Assembly (NCBI RefSeq): GCF_964204645.1 | Contig: NC_134035.1 | Location: 7,998,501-8,062,500, forward strand | Direction: 5' to 3' | Origin: Tubulanus polymorphus | Taxonomy: Eukaryota; Nemertea; Palaeonemertea; Tubulaniformes; Tubulanidae | Length of the DNA: 64,000 nucleotides | In this document: positions 48,867 to 59,690 of the stretch, piece after piece | Layout of the letters: each line of letters begins with the position of its first letter | How positions within the stretch are numbered: position 1 is the stretch's first letter | Translations under genes and position numbers: made by a program | Notes under the pieces: model-generated | The model's database searches: none | The model's input: only the letters and a program-made list of their open reading frames with translations | What the model was told of the DNA's origin: nothing

Positions 48867-51800
48867 TTACCAGGTCTGAAAAAGAGAGGAAATCTGGACA
48901 CTTAAGACTCAAGAAGGAACAGAACTCAATAGAATACACACGAATCTGTTCACTTACACCCGGGATGCATTTTGCCGCAGATTGCCGTGATTGTTCGGTT
49001 GATTTTCCTTCATTGAAACTGATCTAAAAATGATTTTATCGATAAATATTATTCAACAAGCATCAGTGAATTCTATATCCTGAAATCACTTAATCGTCAA
49101 TTTATGATTGGTTTGAAACAAACTTTTCGAATACAAACATGTATTCAATTATTACGATTCTCAATTCGTCATTTTTCCATGAACAACCGCTGAGCAGCAA
49201 ATCGGTTTTACTTGTAGCCAGGACGGTGTTTTTTTTTTGTAAATCACTTATTGCACAAATCCCCTGAGTTTTGCCTGATTTTCCCATATGATTACACAAA
49301 ATTCCCAGAGTGAATCAGAGAAATTTCTAGGTTTAGAATGTTACAATTCATTCATTTTTCATCGTATCACGTGCTGATAAAGAAACAAATTCCAGAGTTT
49401 TCCAGGTTTTTGGTAAAATGTCAAATTCCCTGAGTTTTTCAAGATTTTTCTGAACCAGAATTTTCCAGGTCAGTGGTCTCCCTGACGGAAAAACATAGCT
49501 GTTAGAGCTCTGAATAAACTGACTCAATGGCTTCACAGTAGATTGATTGTAACCCTCACCTTTTATGGCTATTATCAGTTTTTCGCGCTTGCGCTGCCTT
49601 TGTTAGAGCCATATAACTCGGTTTTGATGCAGCAACCCCGCCAGCGCCACCCACGTTATCACCACCAATTCGACCGGTTTTACTTTTCAACAGCGAACGT
49701 TGCGACAAACTCGGAATTCCGAATTTCTCCAGATACGTCTGCCTCGAAGGAGCAGAAACCGCTGTTGTCGTCTTCTTATGGTAAAGGCTTACGCGTTTCG
49801 GTTCTGGTCCAGGCGCCGTTCCTCGATGGTTAGTATTGTGATTATTTGATACTCGCGACGCGGCTATCGTCTGGCGACGTTGATTCGCCGCCGCCACGTG
49901 TTCGGCGAGGCGTCGTTTCCCCGGTGATAATCGAGGTAGATTCAAACGATCTAACACTGAATCGCGGTCGTCGTCTACGTTTAAGTCTAGATTTTGGATT
50001 TCCTTCAGATTTCCACGTTTCGCAGTAGTTGGCGTTTTTTCCTTCGTAGCCGGTGAAATTTCATTGAATTTTAGTCTCAATTCAGCTTTCCTGAAAGTAC
50101 ATATGAGTAGTAATTTGTCAGGCAATTTTTTCATTAATCTTACAATGGCAACAACTAGTTGTCCAGGTACGCCACGCCTACTTGATAAAATGCTGGACAA
50201 TCTGACTATTTCAATGTCTACTGGGGCTAGTTTCATAAAGCAAAATCATGATTAGTTACATACCGGTATTACTTTTCAAGGATGGATTTTGTCGCTGTTA
50301 TGATTTTGTTGTGGATTTATCGATCATTGACTCTCTACCAAAAATCTATTCCAACACTTACGTTTTGCTCGTTGAGTTTTCCTCACTGAATGAACTATCG
50401 GTTAACGGAACGGCGAGCGGGGGCGACTTGACCGCGTCGGCGTACGACATCGTCCGCATCGCTGGCACCGGTTTCACGTGAAATTCATCGGACGACGACG
50501 ATTTACTTTTAATGTACGTTCCCGGACAAATGCTGACCATTTTCCGTATCGGACGTTGAGACACGACGGGAGTCACGGGTGCTTCCTCGGGAATACCCTC
50601 TTCGTTGATCGTAAAAGTGTCATTCTGCGACGGAGAGTCGCTACAAACGTCTACGTTATTCACGGCGGCGACGCTAACGGGTGAACTCGTAGTAACCGCG
50701 CTTTTAATTGTCACGGTCGCGTCGCGACACGGAGTCCGAACTGAGTCGACGACGGCATTCTCGTCGATTTTCTCCTGTGTCGTTTCCATTAGATTCAAGT
50801 TCATTTTCGGAACGGGAGTGCGCCCGGCGTAATTGACTCGTCTATTTTCAGCCGCCGGCGTTCTTTGAACGGTCGCAATTGGCGACAAGTTGCTCTCCTC
50901 AAAATGTTCAGCTAAACTACGTCTTCTAGTCGGGTTTTCCGTTTTTGCTAAAAATTAAAAATCACTTCGTTTGACCATGTTTTAGTAGGTAAAGATGTTA
51001 GTTTACTAGCCTAGGTTACTTGGTCGCAAAATTATGGTCGATTTTCAGTAATGGGCAGTGGTGGAAATAGTTTTGAAAAATCACCATATTTCAAGGGTAC
51101 AGAATAACTGAGGGTTGACTAAATAATCAAGGGTACAGAATAACCAAGGGTTGACTGTATAATCATCAAGGGTACAGATAACTGAGGGTTGACTGTATAA
51201 TCAAGGGTACAGATAACCGAGAGTTGACTGTATAATCAAGGGTACAGATAACCAAGGGTTGACTGAATAATCAATGGTACAGAATAACCGAGGGTTGACT
51301 GTATAATCAAGGGTACAGAATAACCGAGGGTTGACTGTATAATCATCAAGGGTACAGAACAAGAAGCCTGCCGGCTTATATAGCTCCGCTGTCTTTGTTG
51401 TGGCTTGGAGCATAGACTATCACATCAGTATCTATTTGAAACTAGATGTTCAGGGACATTATAGCCACTTGGAGAAGGGCCACAATACCAATAATCATAC
51501 TAACATACTCTAAACTGACAAACTGGAGGAGTAGCGATTGAAAGGAAAATCTAAAAAAGGCCTAATTTGCATAATTTATGCAAAATCAAAAATATGGCTC
51601 TATACTTTTGTAGGCACTCCCCAATAGATCATTCATATGAAGTTTGGTTGAAATCTACTGAAAACTGGAGTAGAAGTAGCAATTTAAGTGAAAATCTAAA
51701 AATAGCCCTAATTTGCATAATTTATGCAAAATCAAAAGTATGGCTCTATACTTTTGTAGGCACTCCCCCATACATCATTCGTACCAAGTTTGGTTGATAT

Positions 51801-53611
51801 ATACTGAAAACTGAAGTAGAAGTAGCGATTTAAGTGAAAATCTAAAAATAGCCCTAATTTGCATAATTTATGCAAAATCAAAAATATGGCTCTGTGCTTT
51901 TGTAGGCACTCCCCCATAGATCATTCATACCAAGTTTGATTGAAATCCGCTGAAAATCGATGGAGGAGTAGCGATTTAAGTGAAAATCTAAAAATAGCCC
52001 TAATTTGCATAATTTATGCAAAATCAAAATTATGGCTCTGTACTTTTGTAGGCACTCCCCCATAGATCATTCATACCAAGTTTCATCAAGATCCCATCAG
52101 AACTGTAGGACTAGTAGGGATATAAAGAAAAAGTTGATGCCGGACACCGAACACCGGACGGACGGACGACGACAACGAACCCCCTAACCCATCAGCTCCG
52201 CTGACCTTCGGTCACAGCGGAGCTAATAACCGAGGGTTGACTGTATAATCATGAAGGGTACAAAATAACTGAGGGTTGACTGTATATTCAAGGGTACAGA
52301 TAACCGAGGGTTGACTGTATAATCGAGGGTACAGATAACCAAGGGTTGACTGTATAATCAAGGGTACAGAATAACCAAGGGTTGACTGTATAATCAAGGG
52401 TACAGATAACCAAGGGTTAACTGTATAATAATCAAGGGTACAGATAACCGAGGGTTGACTGTATAATCAAGGGTACAGATAACCGAGGGTTAACTGTATA
52501 ATAATCAAGGGTACAGATAACCGAGGGTTGACTGTATAATCAAGGGTACAGATAACCGAGGGTTAACTGTATAATAATCAAGGGTACAGATAACCGAGGG
52601 TTGACTGTATAATCAAGGGTACAGATAACCGAGGGTTGACTGTATAATCAAGGGTACAGATAACCAAGGGTTGACTGCATAATCAAGGGTTCAGATAACC
52701 AAGGGTTGACTGTAAAATCAAGGGTACAGAATAACCAAGGGTTGACTCTATAATCAAGGGTACAGATAACCAAGGGTTGACTGTATAATCAAGGGTACAG
52801 ATAACCAAGGGTTGACTGTATAATCAAGGGTTCAGATAACCAAGGGTTGACTGTAAAATCAAGGGTACAGAATAACCAAGGGTTGACTCTATAATCAAGG
52901 GTACAGATAACCAAGGGTTGACTGTATAATCAAGGGTACAGAATAACCAGGGGTTGACTGTACAATCAAGGGTACAGATAACCGAGGGTTAACTGTATAA
53001 TAATCAAGGGTACAGATAACCGAGGGTTGACTGTATAATCAAGGGTACAGATAACCGAGGGTTAACTGTATAATAATCAAGGGTACAGATAACCGAGGGT
53101 TGACTGTATAATCAAGGGTACAGATAACCGAGGGTTAACTGTATAATAATCAAGGGTACAGATAACCGAGGGTTGACTGTATAATAATCAAGGGTACAGA
53201 TAACCGAGGGTTGACTGTATAATCAAGGGTACAGATAATCGAGGGTTAACTATATAATAATCAAGGGTACAGATAACCGAGGGTTGACTGTATAATCAAG
53301 GGTACAGATAACCGAGGGTTGACTGTATAATCAAGGGTACAGATAACCAAGGGTTGACTGCATAATGTTCCTTACGATTATAGACTATCGGCGAACAGAT
53401 GACGTGAGCCGGAAAGTCAAGCACTTCTTGAATATCGAATCCTCGATGAACCGACGACGACCTCTTACGATCATCCCACACGATCTCACGCGATCCGAGC
53501 ACGAGGTTCTCGCACGAGTTGTAGTCGGCGACGACGTCTGCTGTAGCCAAACCGGCTCCTTTCATCAGGTAGTACTGTTTCTTGACCGTACGCATCAGAG
53601 TGACCACCAGT
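48867..53611 (-). CDS. Unrecognised basic Ser/Thr-Pro-rich protein, 3' five exons (5' end not found)
   Basis: Exons: 53611-53376, 50947-50362, 50090-49560, 49018-48958, 48875-48867. Borders are AG/GT and phases agree throughout, giving at least 474 residues then TAA. The first exon encodes a folded-looking stretch (TLMRTVKKQYYLMKGAG; RGFDIQEVLDFPAHV). The next two are low complexity with many SP/TP sites and basic clusters (NPTRRRSLAEHFE, SPGKRRLAEHVAAANQRR, KPSYMALTKAAQARK), a composition seen in cell-cycle-phosphorylated nuclear or cytoskeletal proteins, but I recognise no family. The third exon could also be read through to a TGA at 49556-49558 if its donor were unused. The last two exons are short and rest on splice signals alone. 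Since the first exon starts in phase 2, further 5' exons must exist; none is evident up to 64000, so the GPCR region may lie in a large intron. Confidence 0.7.
51085..53364. repeat. 35-bp minisatellite filling an intron (interrupted at 51361-52226)
   Basis: About forty units of the form AATCAAGGGTACAGATAACC plus GAGGGTTGACTGTAT, with common variants (CAAGG for GAGGG, TTAACT for TTGACT, a 38-bp AATAATC form and an ATAACC form with one extra A). It occupies 51085-51358 and 52227-53364, almost the whole intron between the two largest exons of the neighbouring gene, and stops about 10 bases from the donor of exon 53376-53611. Higher-order alternation of GAGGG/TTGACT and GAGGG/TTAACT units is visible around 52440-53250. 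Confidence 0.95.
51361..52226 (+). mobile_element. Helentron/HINE-like element nested in the minisatellite
   Basis: Left end with a short hairpin (AAGCC...GGCTT, 51364-51377) then AGCTCCGCTG (51382). The core is four tandem 146-bp repeats starting at 51561, 51707, 51853 and 51999, each with the near-palindrome TTGCATAATTTATGCAA. The right end has a GGACGGACGGACG microsatellite and a strong hairpin (AGCTCCGCTGACC/GGTCACAGCGGAGCT, 52194-52224) ending CTAA, directly followed by T of the minisatellite. No duplication of target is seen; insertion is between A and T of one unit. This architecture (subterminal inverted repeats, core satellite repeats, 3' hairpin) is that of non-autonomous Helitron/Helentron elements. 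No Rep/helicase is encoded. Confidence 0.7.
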
Positions 53612-54493
53612 CTGCATTAGACGAAAACAACAATAGCAAATAAATATAAGGAAATGAATATCTGCTTCCAACGAGACCCAGACAATTTTCTCATAACATG
53701 GTATATGGATTATTGATGTGAGGATGAGCCCTATTGTGGCGTGGTATTCTTAGAATTCCATGTTTTTGAAGGGATTCAAGTAAATTCGTGCGCAGCAATA
53801 TATTAGAACCCGTCAAAAATTGCTTCCAACACACCAGCCGATTCGTGTACCTCGGATAACATTGGTCCGGCGAGATTCGAGGCGAACTAAGTCTACTGTA
53901 ATTGGTACGCGTTACAGAGTTCACTGTATATTGACCATATATGGAACCTTTTTTATTTGTAAAATATTTGAGGTTGTACGTAACATTCACTTAAGCAAAT
54001 GGAATACAGAATGCACCAGATAATTCAAACTTGACAAAAATGCATAATTTCCAATTTTTGGGCTATGATCTTCTAGCTTTTTGATTGGTATCAGTCAGAT
54101 TTTTAGTTCACCACTCCTCAATGAATCGTTCCGTCAATTTCACTTCAGTCTTAGTTTATCAAAAACTATTTTCATTTTCAAACAGCGGGAAAATTGTGTG
54201 TGGCACAAAGTGAAAGTGAGGTACCAGGATTTAATCCCACCTATGACATAAAACCAAGTGGTTGATCAAGGCAGGTTGGCTTCATTTTACGTTCAGGTAT
54301 TCAAATTGAAGAACAGCAATACCTAACTCGATTAAAAACTCTCAGCCAATGTTATCAGGTTCGTAGATTATGCAATTCCGGAATATGTAGAGTGTATTCA
54401 GATTGAAACAAATGCACCTGAAGAGAATTCCAGAATCAGTAGGTAGCAATAATTGAAACTTGCAATTATCTAGTATTTCAATACTAGACTCAC
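53612..54493. other. Non-coding spacer
   Basis: Between the last recognised exon of the Ser/Thr-Pro-rich gene and the left duplication. AT-rich, no exon with coding character seen on either strand. Confidence 0.4.
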
Positions 54494-54699
54494 GTACGGG
54501 AGCCCAATACATTTACTAATTTACACCCATTGCATCCATCCTTTGAATAAGAAATGTGAAAATTGCATGTGCTAACGCCAAATTCAATACATATATCTTC
54601 TAATTCATGTAAAGATAACAAGATTAGAAAAGTTCTGATTTTGTCGAAAATTCAAGACTTCAGAAATGATAAAGCTACTGGAATAGCACTTTCAACTTG

Positions 54700-55830
54700 C
54701 TCAAGTGTGCACTTGCGAGCAAAAATCAATTGAACATGTGGAGCCTACAACTATTGAGTTATCTTTTACATAAAAATTTGCATACATTCTCTTCACCGGG
54801 AATCAAGCATTTTTTCCAATTTAGAATGGAAAAGACTTTAAATGTATTTGAACCCCTAATAAACACAGATCGCTGCACTGTAATGTACTTGTTCCAGTTT
54901 CTGTAAGGAAATATTTAGCGCACTGTTACATAAAATATCAAAATAATCAAAATGTGGTCTGATAAATGTTTGATATATTGTGTTTAAATAACATAATAGC
55001 TTTTGATTATTCTTGAATGAGATTAAAGTGGATTTATTACTTGCTACATAAACATTAAATTCAAGACGATAATCTTAAAATAAATGCCAAGATCCTCATG
55101 CACAGTTGGGTTATATGAAATCGGATTTAGGGGATCAATAGGCATAAAAGTAGATGTATCATCAGCATAACGATACACTTTGGAGTCAAGTGTTCCAGTT
55201 AAGTCATTTATCTATAATATAAGTATTAGCAGGCCTAAAATTGACCCCTGCAAAAGACCACAATGAACAAAATCATCGTTAAGGCTGGCTTATGTCGACA
55301 AGCAACGCGACGTCTACCAACTACTACCGACGTAACCGAGAGCAACTGCGATCGCAGCCCAGCTTATGTCGACTGCGCTCCGATTCCCAGCAACTGAGGC
55401 CCTCTAGCGGGATACCAGATCCGAAAGCAACTGTCCGCCTACCATAGGCCAGAGTAGAACATGGGCAACTAGCCAGATCCGTCTTGCGACGAGTCGGTAG
55501 GCATCGGGTTGCTGTCGCATGCCAGCTTATGACGAACCGATAAAGCAACAACTGGTGGCCTCTCGTAGGCCGCTAATCGGTGATAAACCCATTTGCGTCG
55601 GTAGGCCTCGCGTTGCTTGCCGTCATAAGCCAGACATTAGACTTGCTAGAGCCATATCATTTATATGCGCTTGTATTTTCCTATTACAAATATAACTCTT
55701 CAAAAAGTTAAGCCGTGTCTAAGAAAGATAAATCCAATTCGGACTGTGTTAAAAGAGCGAACCAGGCCGTTTCAAATTTTGAAAATGGCATATTCTGTTT
55801 GTGTGTGTGTGGACATAAACTGGCACCAGG
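54700..55830 (-). pseudogene. Degraded LINE (CR1/L2-like) reverse transcriptase, left copy
   Basis: Minus-strand reading gives reverse-transcriptase blocks LLQGSILGLL, INDL and YADDTSTFMPIDPL (YADD at 55158-55169), with a stop at the usual FLLYIND tyrosine position. The 5' part is interrupted by the MITE at 55282-55636. The same remnant is in the right copy, so it predates the duplication. Confidence 0.65.
55282..55636. mobile_element. Harbinger-type MITE (355 bp), only in the left duplicate
   Basis: Flanked by TTA (55279-55281 and 55637-55639); the empty site is preserved in the right copy at about 61321. Ends AGGCTGGCTTATG and CATAAGCCAGACA are inverted repeats. Further CAGCTTATG motifs occur inside. 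A 3-bp TTA duplication is typical of PIF/Harbinger elements. Confidence 0.75.
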
Positions 55831-55977
55831 GGCCACCAGTTGCACAGTCGTGACTTAAGTCCAAAAGTGGTCTTAAATCTTAAGACTGTTCTTAAGTTGT
55901 TAGATTAGCTATAGGACTAAGGTCTTGGTCTTAGACTGGTCTTAAGTCTAAGCCATAACTATGCAACCGGCCCCAGG
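55827..55977. mobile_element. Foldback MITE, left copy
   Basis: GGGGCCACCAGTTGCACAGT and the complement of ACTATGCAACCGGCCCC are inverted ends; the interior is made of repeated CTTAAGTC/GGTCTTA motifs. The same element is at 61650-61797 in the right duplicate and a fragment is near 39040-39130. Confidence 0.65.
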
Positions 55978-56157
55978 TGCGTTCTAAATCATACTCTGCA
56001 GTATGAATTCAACTGTAATATACACGTCTCCAATTCGTCATCAACCAGATCGATTTAGTTTTCACATATCATGTCATTTCTATATTGCCTAACAAATTAT
56101 GTTTAGGCTAATGGAATATTGTTCATCATAAAAGCTGTCCATTGCATTTTGTACGTT

Positions 56158-57105
56158 TTAAGTTTTCAACAAACGATACAACGTATTTCTGAATTGCTTG
56201 TTTACGATTGTATAAATAATAAAATTCACACTTGAATTGAGGACTTGCGTAAAAGAGTATATTTTAGGAAACATGTTAACATAAGTTCTATCCGTCGCCA
56301 TCCGACCGATTGAACCGGGCAGTTCTAGAATCGAGAATATAATGCTCATCGTAAGCACCATCTTAGTGGCTTTCATTTGATTTTGAGATGGCGCAATCGT
56401 AGAAGCCGTTAGAGCCTTGCGTTGCTTGTCTTTTACGACCAAAACGATAATGAGAGCTATGTTTGCCGCGAAAACTAAGATACTTGGAATGATAATGCGG
56501 ATGGACGGGTCTATGTATAGGCGAAATATCTTGTAAATTGTTTTATCATACTCAGGGATGTAAAGTGCGTAATGGACAATACGTAAATCTTGATAACGAT
56601 CTTGTCTTTTGACCCGGTTGAAAATTGGCACGTAAGTGTATAGCGACAACGATAGTGTATACGTAATGATGACCAGTGGCAAAAGGCTGCGTTTAACGTG
56701 CAGCGGGAAAATGATAGTTACCAATCGTTCGCATTGTATTATGACAGTGAAATAATTCCTAGACATCAAAGAACCCAAGTTCAATGCCGTTCCCCATATA
56801 TTCATGTACGGCGAAATATGTGCTTTAGGGAATTTCATGACAGAATTCGTGCCGTATCGTGCGTACTGAACGTAAAAACGTGCCGGGCCGTAAATAAACT
56901 TCGTCAATAAGTACATGATGTCGCTCAGCGCGAGGTATCTCAGTAAATCGAAGCAGCGGTTTCTAGTTTTCAGTTTACGTAGAACAACGACAACCAACAC
57001 GTTTAAGGTAACACCGACTGCGACTAGTGGAGGTATAAGAAACGCCTCCCGGATCCATGTAAACGGCGCCGATTGTTTATAAACGTATATTGACGTTTCA
57101 TTCAT
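56158..57105 (-). CDS. Rhodopsin-like GPCR (peptide-receptor-like), 315 residues, copy A
   Basis: Intronless seven-transmembrane receptor, probably at the plasma membrane. N-terminal sequon NETS at residue 2. Landmarks: TM1 asparagine N35 (GVTLN), TM2 LALSD (D62), TM3 end CERL (125-128) where DRY is usual, TM6 ELPG proline (P263), TM7 NSSVNFIIY (290-298) in place of NPxxY, then a short tail. Only two cysteines (51 and 125), both predicted cytosolic, so the usual TM3-loop disulfide is absent. The layout resembles the expanded FMRFamide-receptor-like families of lophotrochozoans, but the ligand cannot be read from sequence. The ATG at 57105 is the first in frame and sits just before TM1. Paralogue at 62271-63218 is 294/315 identical. 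Confidence 0.9.
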   Translation of the reverse strand: MNETSIYVYKQSAPFTWIREAFLIPPLVAVGVTLNVLVVVVLRKLKTRNRCFDLLRYLALSDIMYLLTKFIYGPARFYVQYARYGTNSVMKFPKAHISPYMNIWGTALNLGSLMSRNYFTVIIQCERLVTIIFPLHVKRSLLPLVIITYTLSLSLYTYVPIFNRVKRQDRYQDLRIVHYALYIPEYDKTIYKIFRLYIDPSIRIIIPSILVFAANIALIIVLVVKDKQRKALTASTIAPSQNQMKATKMVLTMSIIFSILELPGSIGRMATDRTYVNMFPKIYSFTQVLNSSVNFIIYTIVNKQFRNTLYRLLKT

Positions 57106-57437
57106 TCTTTCGATTTCTAATCAGCACCACACACAACACGTACGGATGCACGATACATTTACAAATTTATGTCCATTGTTTCCTTTGAGCCAGAAACCGT
57201 TTCCACGTGTGAACACCAAATTTAATATTCTTCGTATGTCATCTTATTGTTGAGTTGAAGAATGGCAGCTAAGTTTTGATTTTTACCAGAGAAAATGAGA
57301 GAATGCAGAAATGATATTCGCGGCGGTAGTGAGTGGTCCATTATATGAAAAGGCTACATCGTCATTGTGAATACCACTAATCAAATTCAATACACTCGAC
57401 AATTGCTGCTTGTGCGTGAGAAATATAGACATACATC

Positions 57438-58020
57438 TATATATATCCAAAGTTCTATCAGTAACAAACTGAATTTACACCAGTAACATTTCATTGAAAT
57501 ATGAAAGAAAATCTTCAAATTAAGTTAAGCAGCAGATCACATGGAAGCCCGAGAACCAATATATCTGAAAAAAATAATTTCTTTCAAATCAGGCAACGTT
57601 ACTAACACACTGTAGACCAAAGGTTCAACCTCTGCGCGGGGACTTGATTTTTCCAATTAACTACAATTAACTACATGTTTGTTTGCTTCCATAGTTGTTA
57701 CCCGCAGCCTCCACAGGCACTGGACAGCTTCAGCAGATCTCCATGGGCACTCAAATTTTAATTGCTATTGGTTACTTCATGTTTTCAATGAGGACAACAA
57801 TTCAAACTTAACCATTTAAATATAGCTGCAAAGCGTGACAACGGGTTTTCTGCACATCCTCGTTCGTATTCATGATCTCGTCTGAATACTGTGTCGACGA
57901 TCGTGTGTATTCTGATGCAGCCGCACCATGCCATAAAAATTGAAGGGAAGTTAGAATCCTGTTCAACTGTCAAAACGGTTTTATAAAAGGACGGTTGACA
58001 AACTGTCAATGAGGCCTACT
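57438..58020. other. Non-coding spacer
   Basis: Beyond the right break of the left duplicate. AT-rich, no coding character seen. A LINE fragment begins directly after it. Confidence 0.4.
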
Positions 58021-58026
58021 TTGAAA

Positions 58027-58440
58027 CCATGGATGACTGGACCAGATGGTTATTTGACTCGACTGTTAGGCCTCAATTAGTCTTTATGGATTTCAAAAAA
58101 GCATTTGATAAGGTCCAACATCAGCGATTACTAAATAAGCTATTCGGAAACGGTATCAATAATGGGTCGCTTAAATGGCTCAGCATATTTCCCTGAACGA
58201 AAACAGATGGCCGAATTCAATGAAACTGTCTCATCTTGGAATAAATCGGTCTAATAAGTGGAGTCACCCAAGGTAGTATCCTAAGTCGTCTTCTCTTCGC
58301 TCTCCTGATAGATGATATATACAGAGTAATTCAAAATGTACCGGACAGAGTATATTTCCAAAACGACCTAAACAAGCTGTGTTCCGTTCATGGTCAGAAA
58401 CATGGAAGATGGGCTTCAACCTGAAAGGCATGATATGGAT
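58027..58440 (+). pseudogene. Non-LTR retrotransposon reverse transcriptase fragment
   Basis: Plus-strand reading gives LVFMDFKKAFDKVQHQRLL, then LISGVTQGSIL and LLFALLIDDIY, the order of reverse-transcriptase blocks in LINEs, with stops and frameshifts between. Only a few hundred bases survive. Different from the LINE remnant in the GPCR duplicates. Confidence 0.7.
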
Positions 58441-58463
58441 ATTGGATAAAAGAAAACCCAGGT

Positions 58464-59090
58464 TCAGATTATACCTTTGTGCTTGAATGAGAAGATTATT
58501 TTGTTCGAATAAAGTATACTTATTGTAACGAAAAGATTATTTAGTTCCACCAGAATTTTGCTCTTTGGAACGAAAAAAAAAAAATGCTTCGATCGAACAA
58601 TATATCTGTTCGAACAAAAAATTTTATGTTCCAACAAGAAAATCTTGTTTTCGAATGAAAACAATTGAGTTTGATGGAACAATATGCTTTTTGTTCAAAT
58701 GAAAACTTTTCATCGTTCTGAAAAAAAAATTTGTTCGAATTAAAAGCTATGTTATTGTTGAAGTGAAAAACTTTTTGTCCCGACAAAAAAATTTTGTCCA
58801 GTGAAAACAATTTTGTTTCGAACAAATGTTTGAATAAAAATAATTCTGTTCGATTGAAAAACTTTTCACAATATACTTGTTCGAACGGAAAACTTAACAT
58901 TCTGACAAGAGAATGAAAACGATTCTGTTCCATCCAACAATTGTTCGAACAAAAAACATTTCATATGGACAAAAAAAGTTTGTTCGAATGAAAACAACTT
59001 TGTCTTAACGATTTTTTTCAAATTGGTTCGATCGAATGAAATATTATTGAAAAATTTTGAGCGAAAGGTTTTTTTAACAAAAAAAGATCT
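58464..59090. repeat. Degenerate palindromic TTCGAA-rich tandem array
   Basis: About 600 bases built from loosely repeated units such as TTTTGTTCGAATGAAAAC and TTGTTCGAACAAAAA, alternating in orientation. The hexamer TTCGAA recurs many times. Open frames within are by-products of the repeat. Confidence 0.7.
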
Positions 59091-59559
59091 TTCTTGGGAT
59101 CCGCAGTAACTTAAGTCATTAGGAATTAATTCTTCATTTTTGCCAATGGAATATCGTTATAATAATTGTGATTGATCATTGGAAGTCAGAACCAGTTAAT
59201 CACTAATAAATTTAAATCTTAATAAATCTGATTCCTCCTTTATAGTGAACTTAGCTTTAACCTAGTAGAGGCTACCAGCCTACATAGGCCTATGTATATG
59301 CGTAGGGCTAACATCCGGACGGATTGGTCTTAGGAATTTCAACCCTCCTAAACATCTTATTCCTACACCTTATTTAACAGGGATAGGTCTCTGGGATATT
59401 CAATTCGTAAAATCGATTTCATTTTCAGATTATGAAGAAATCTTTTGTACATTGCAGCAATGTTGGCGAATTTTTTTTGCAAATTTTGTTTTGGAGTTCA
59501 ATCCATGAGTCCGTTAATTATCACAACAATTACAAGTGTTTGTTTGAGACAGTAAAGCT

Positions 59560-59690
59560 CAGTACCGGTAGACCTAAAGGTCACGTACAACTCAATGAAC
59601 ATTTCAAGCGACCCGGAAACGATCTCCTATCCCCCGCGGCGAACACTTACTCCGAATATAAGCGTAAATCCAGCTTAGGGATGAGAGTGT
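59560..59690 (+). other. Isolated coding-like patch, possible exon fragment
   Basis: A short GC-richer stretch in an AT-rich setting whose plus-strand reading (TGRPKGHVQLNEHFKRPG, then SEYKRKSSLG) has gene-like codon use and follows an AG. No convincing donor is seen and no family is recognised. Could be chance or a pseudo-exon. Confidence 0.2.

Larger units (their letters stand above)
54494..57437. repeat. Tandem segmental duplication, left copy
   Basis: Collinear with 60118-63557. Shared landmarks in order: GGAGCCCAATACATTTACT, a LINE remnant, a foldback element, the GPCR gene and its 330-base upstream flank ending AATATAGACATACAT. The two copies differ by a few percent and by private insertions. 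The left copy alone has a Harbinger-type MITE (55282-55636). Confidence 0.9.

Noticed and set aside
49556-50236. A 226-codon minus-strand frame with its own ATG
   Set aside because: It is exon 3 of the Ser/Thr-Pro-rich gene read back into the preceding intron; the residues before the AG at 50091-50092 are intronic, so the ATG is not a true start.
51201-51413. Minus-strand frames reading TVNPRLFCTLDY repeats
   Set aside because: They are translations of the 35-bp minisatellite, whose unit is not a multiple of three.
58541-58933. Minus-strand 130-codon Phe/Lys-rich frame
   Set aside because: It arises from the TTCGAA-type repeat array; composition is repeat-driven and there is no start or splice context.
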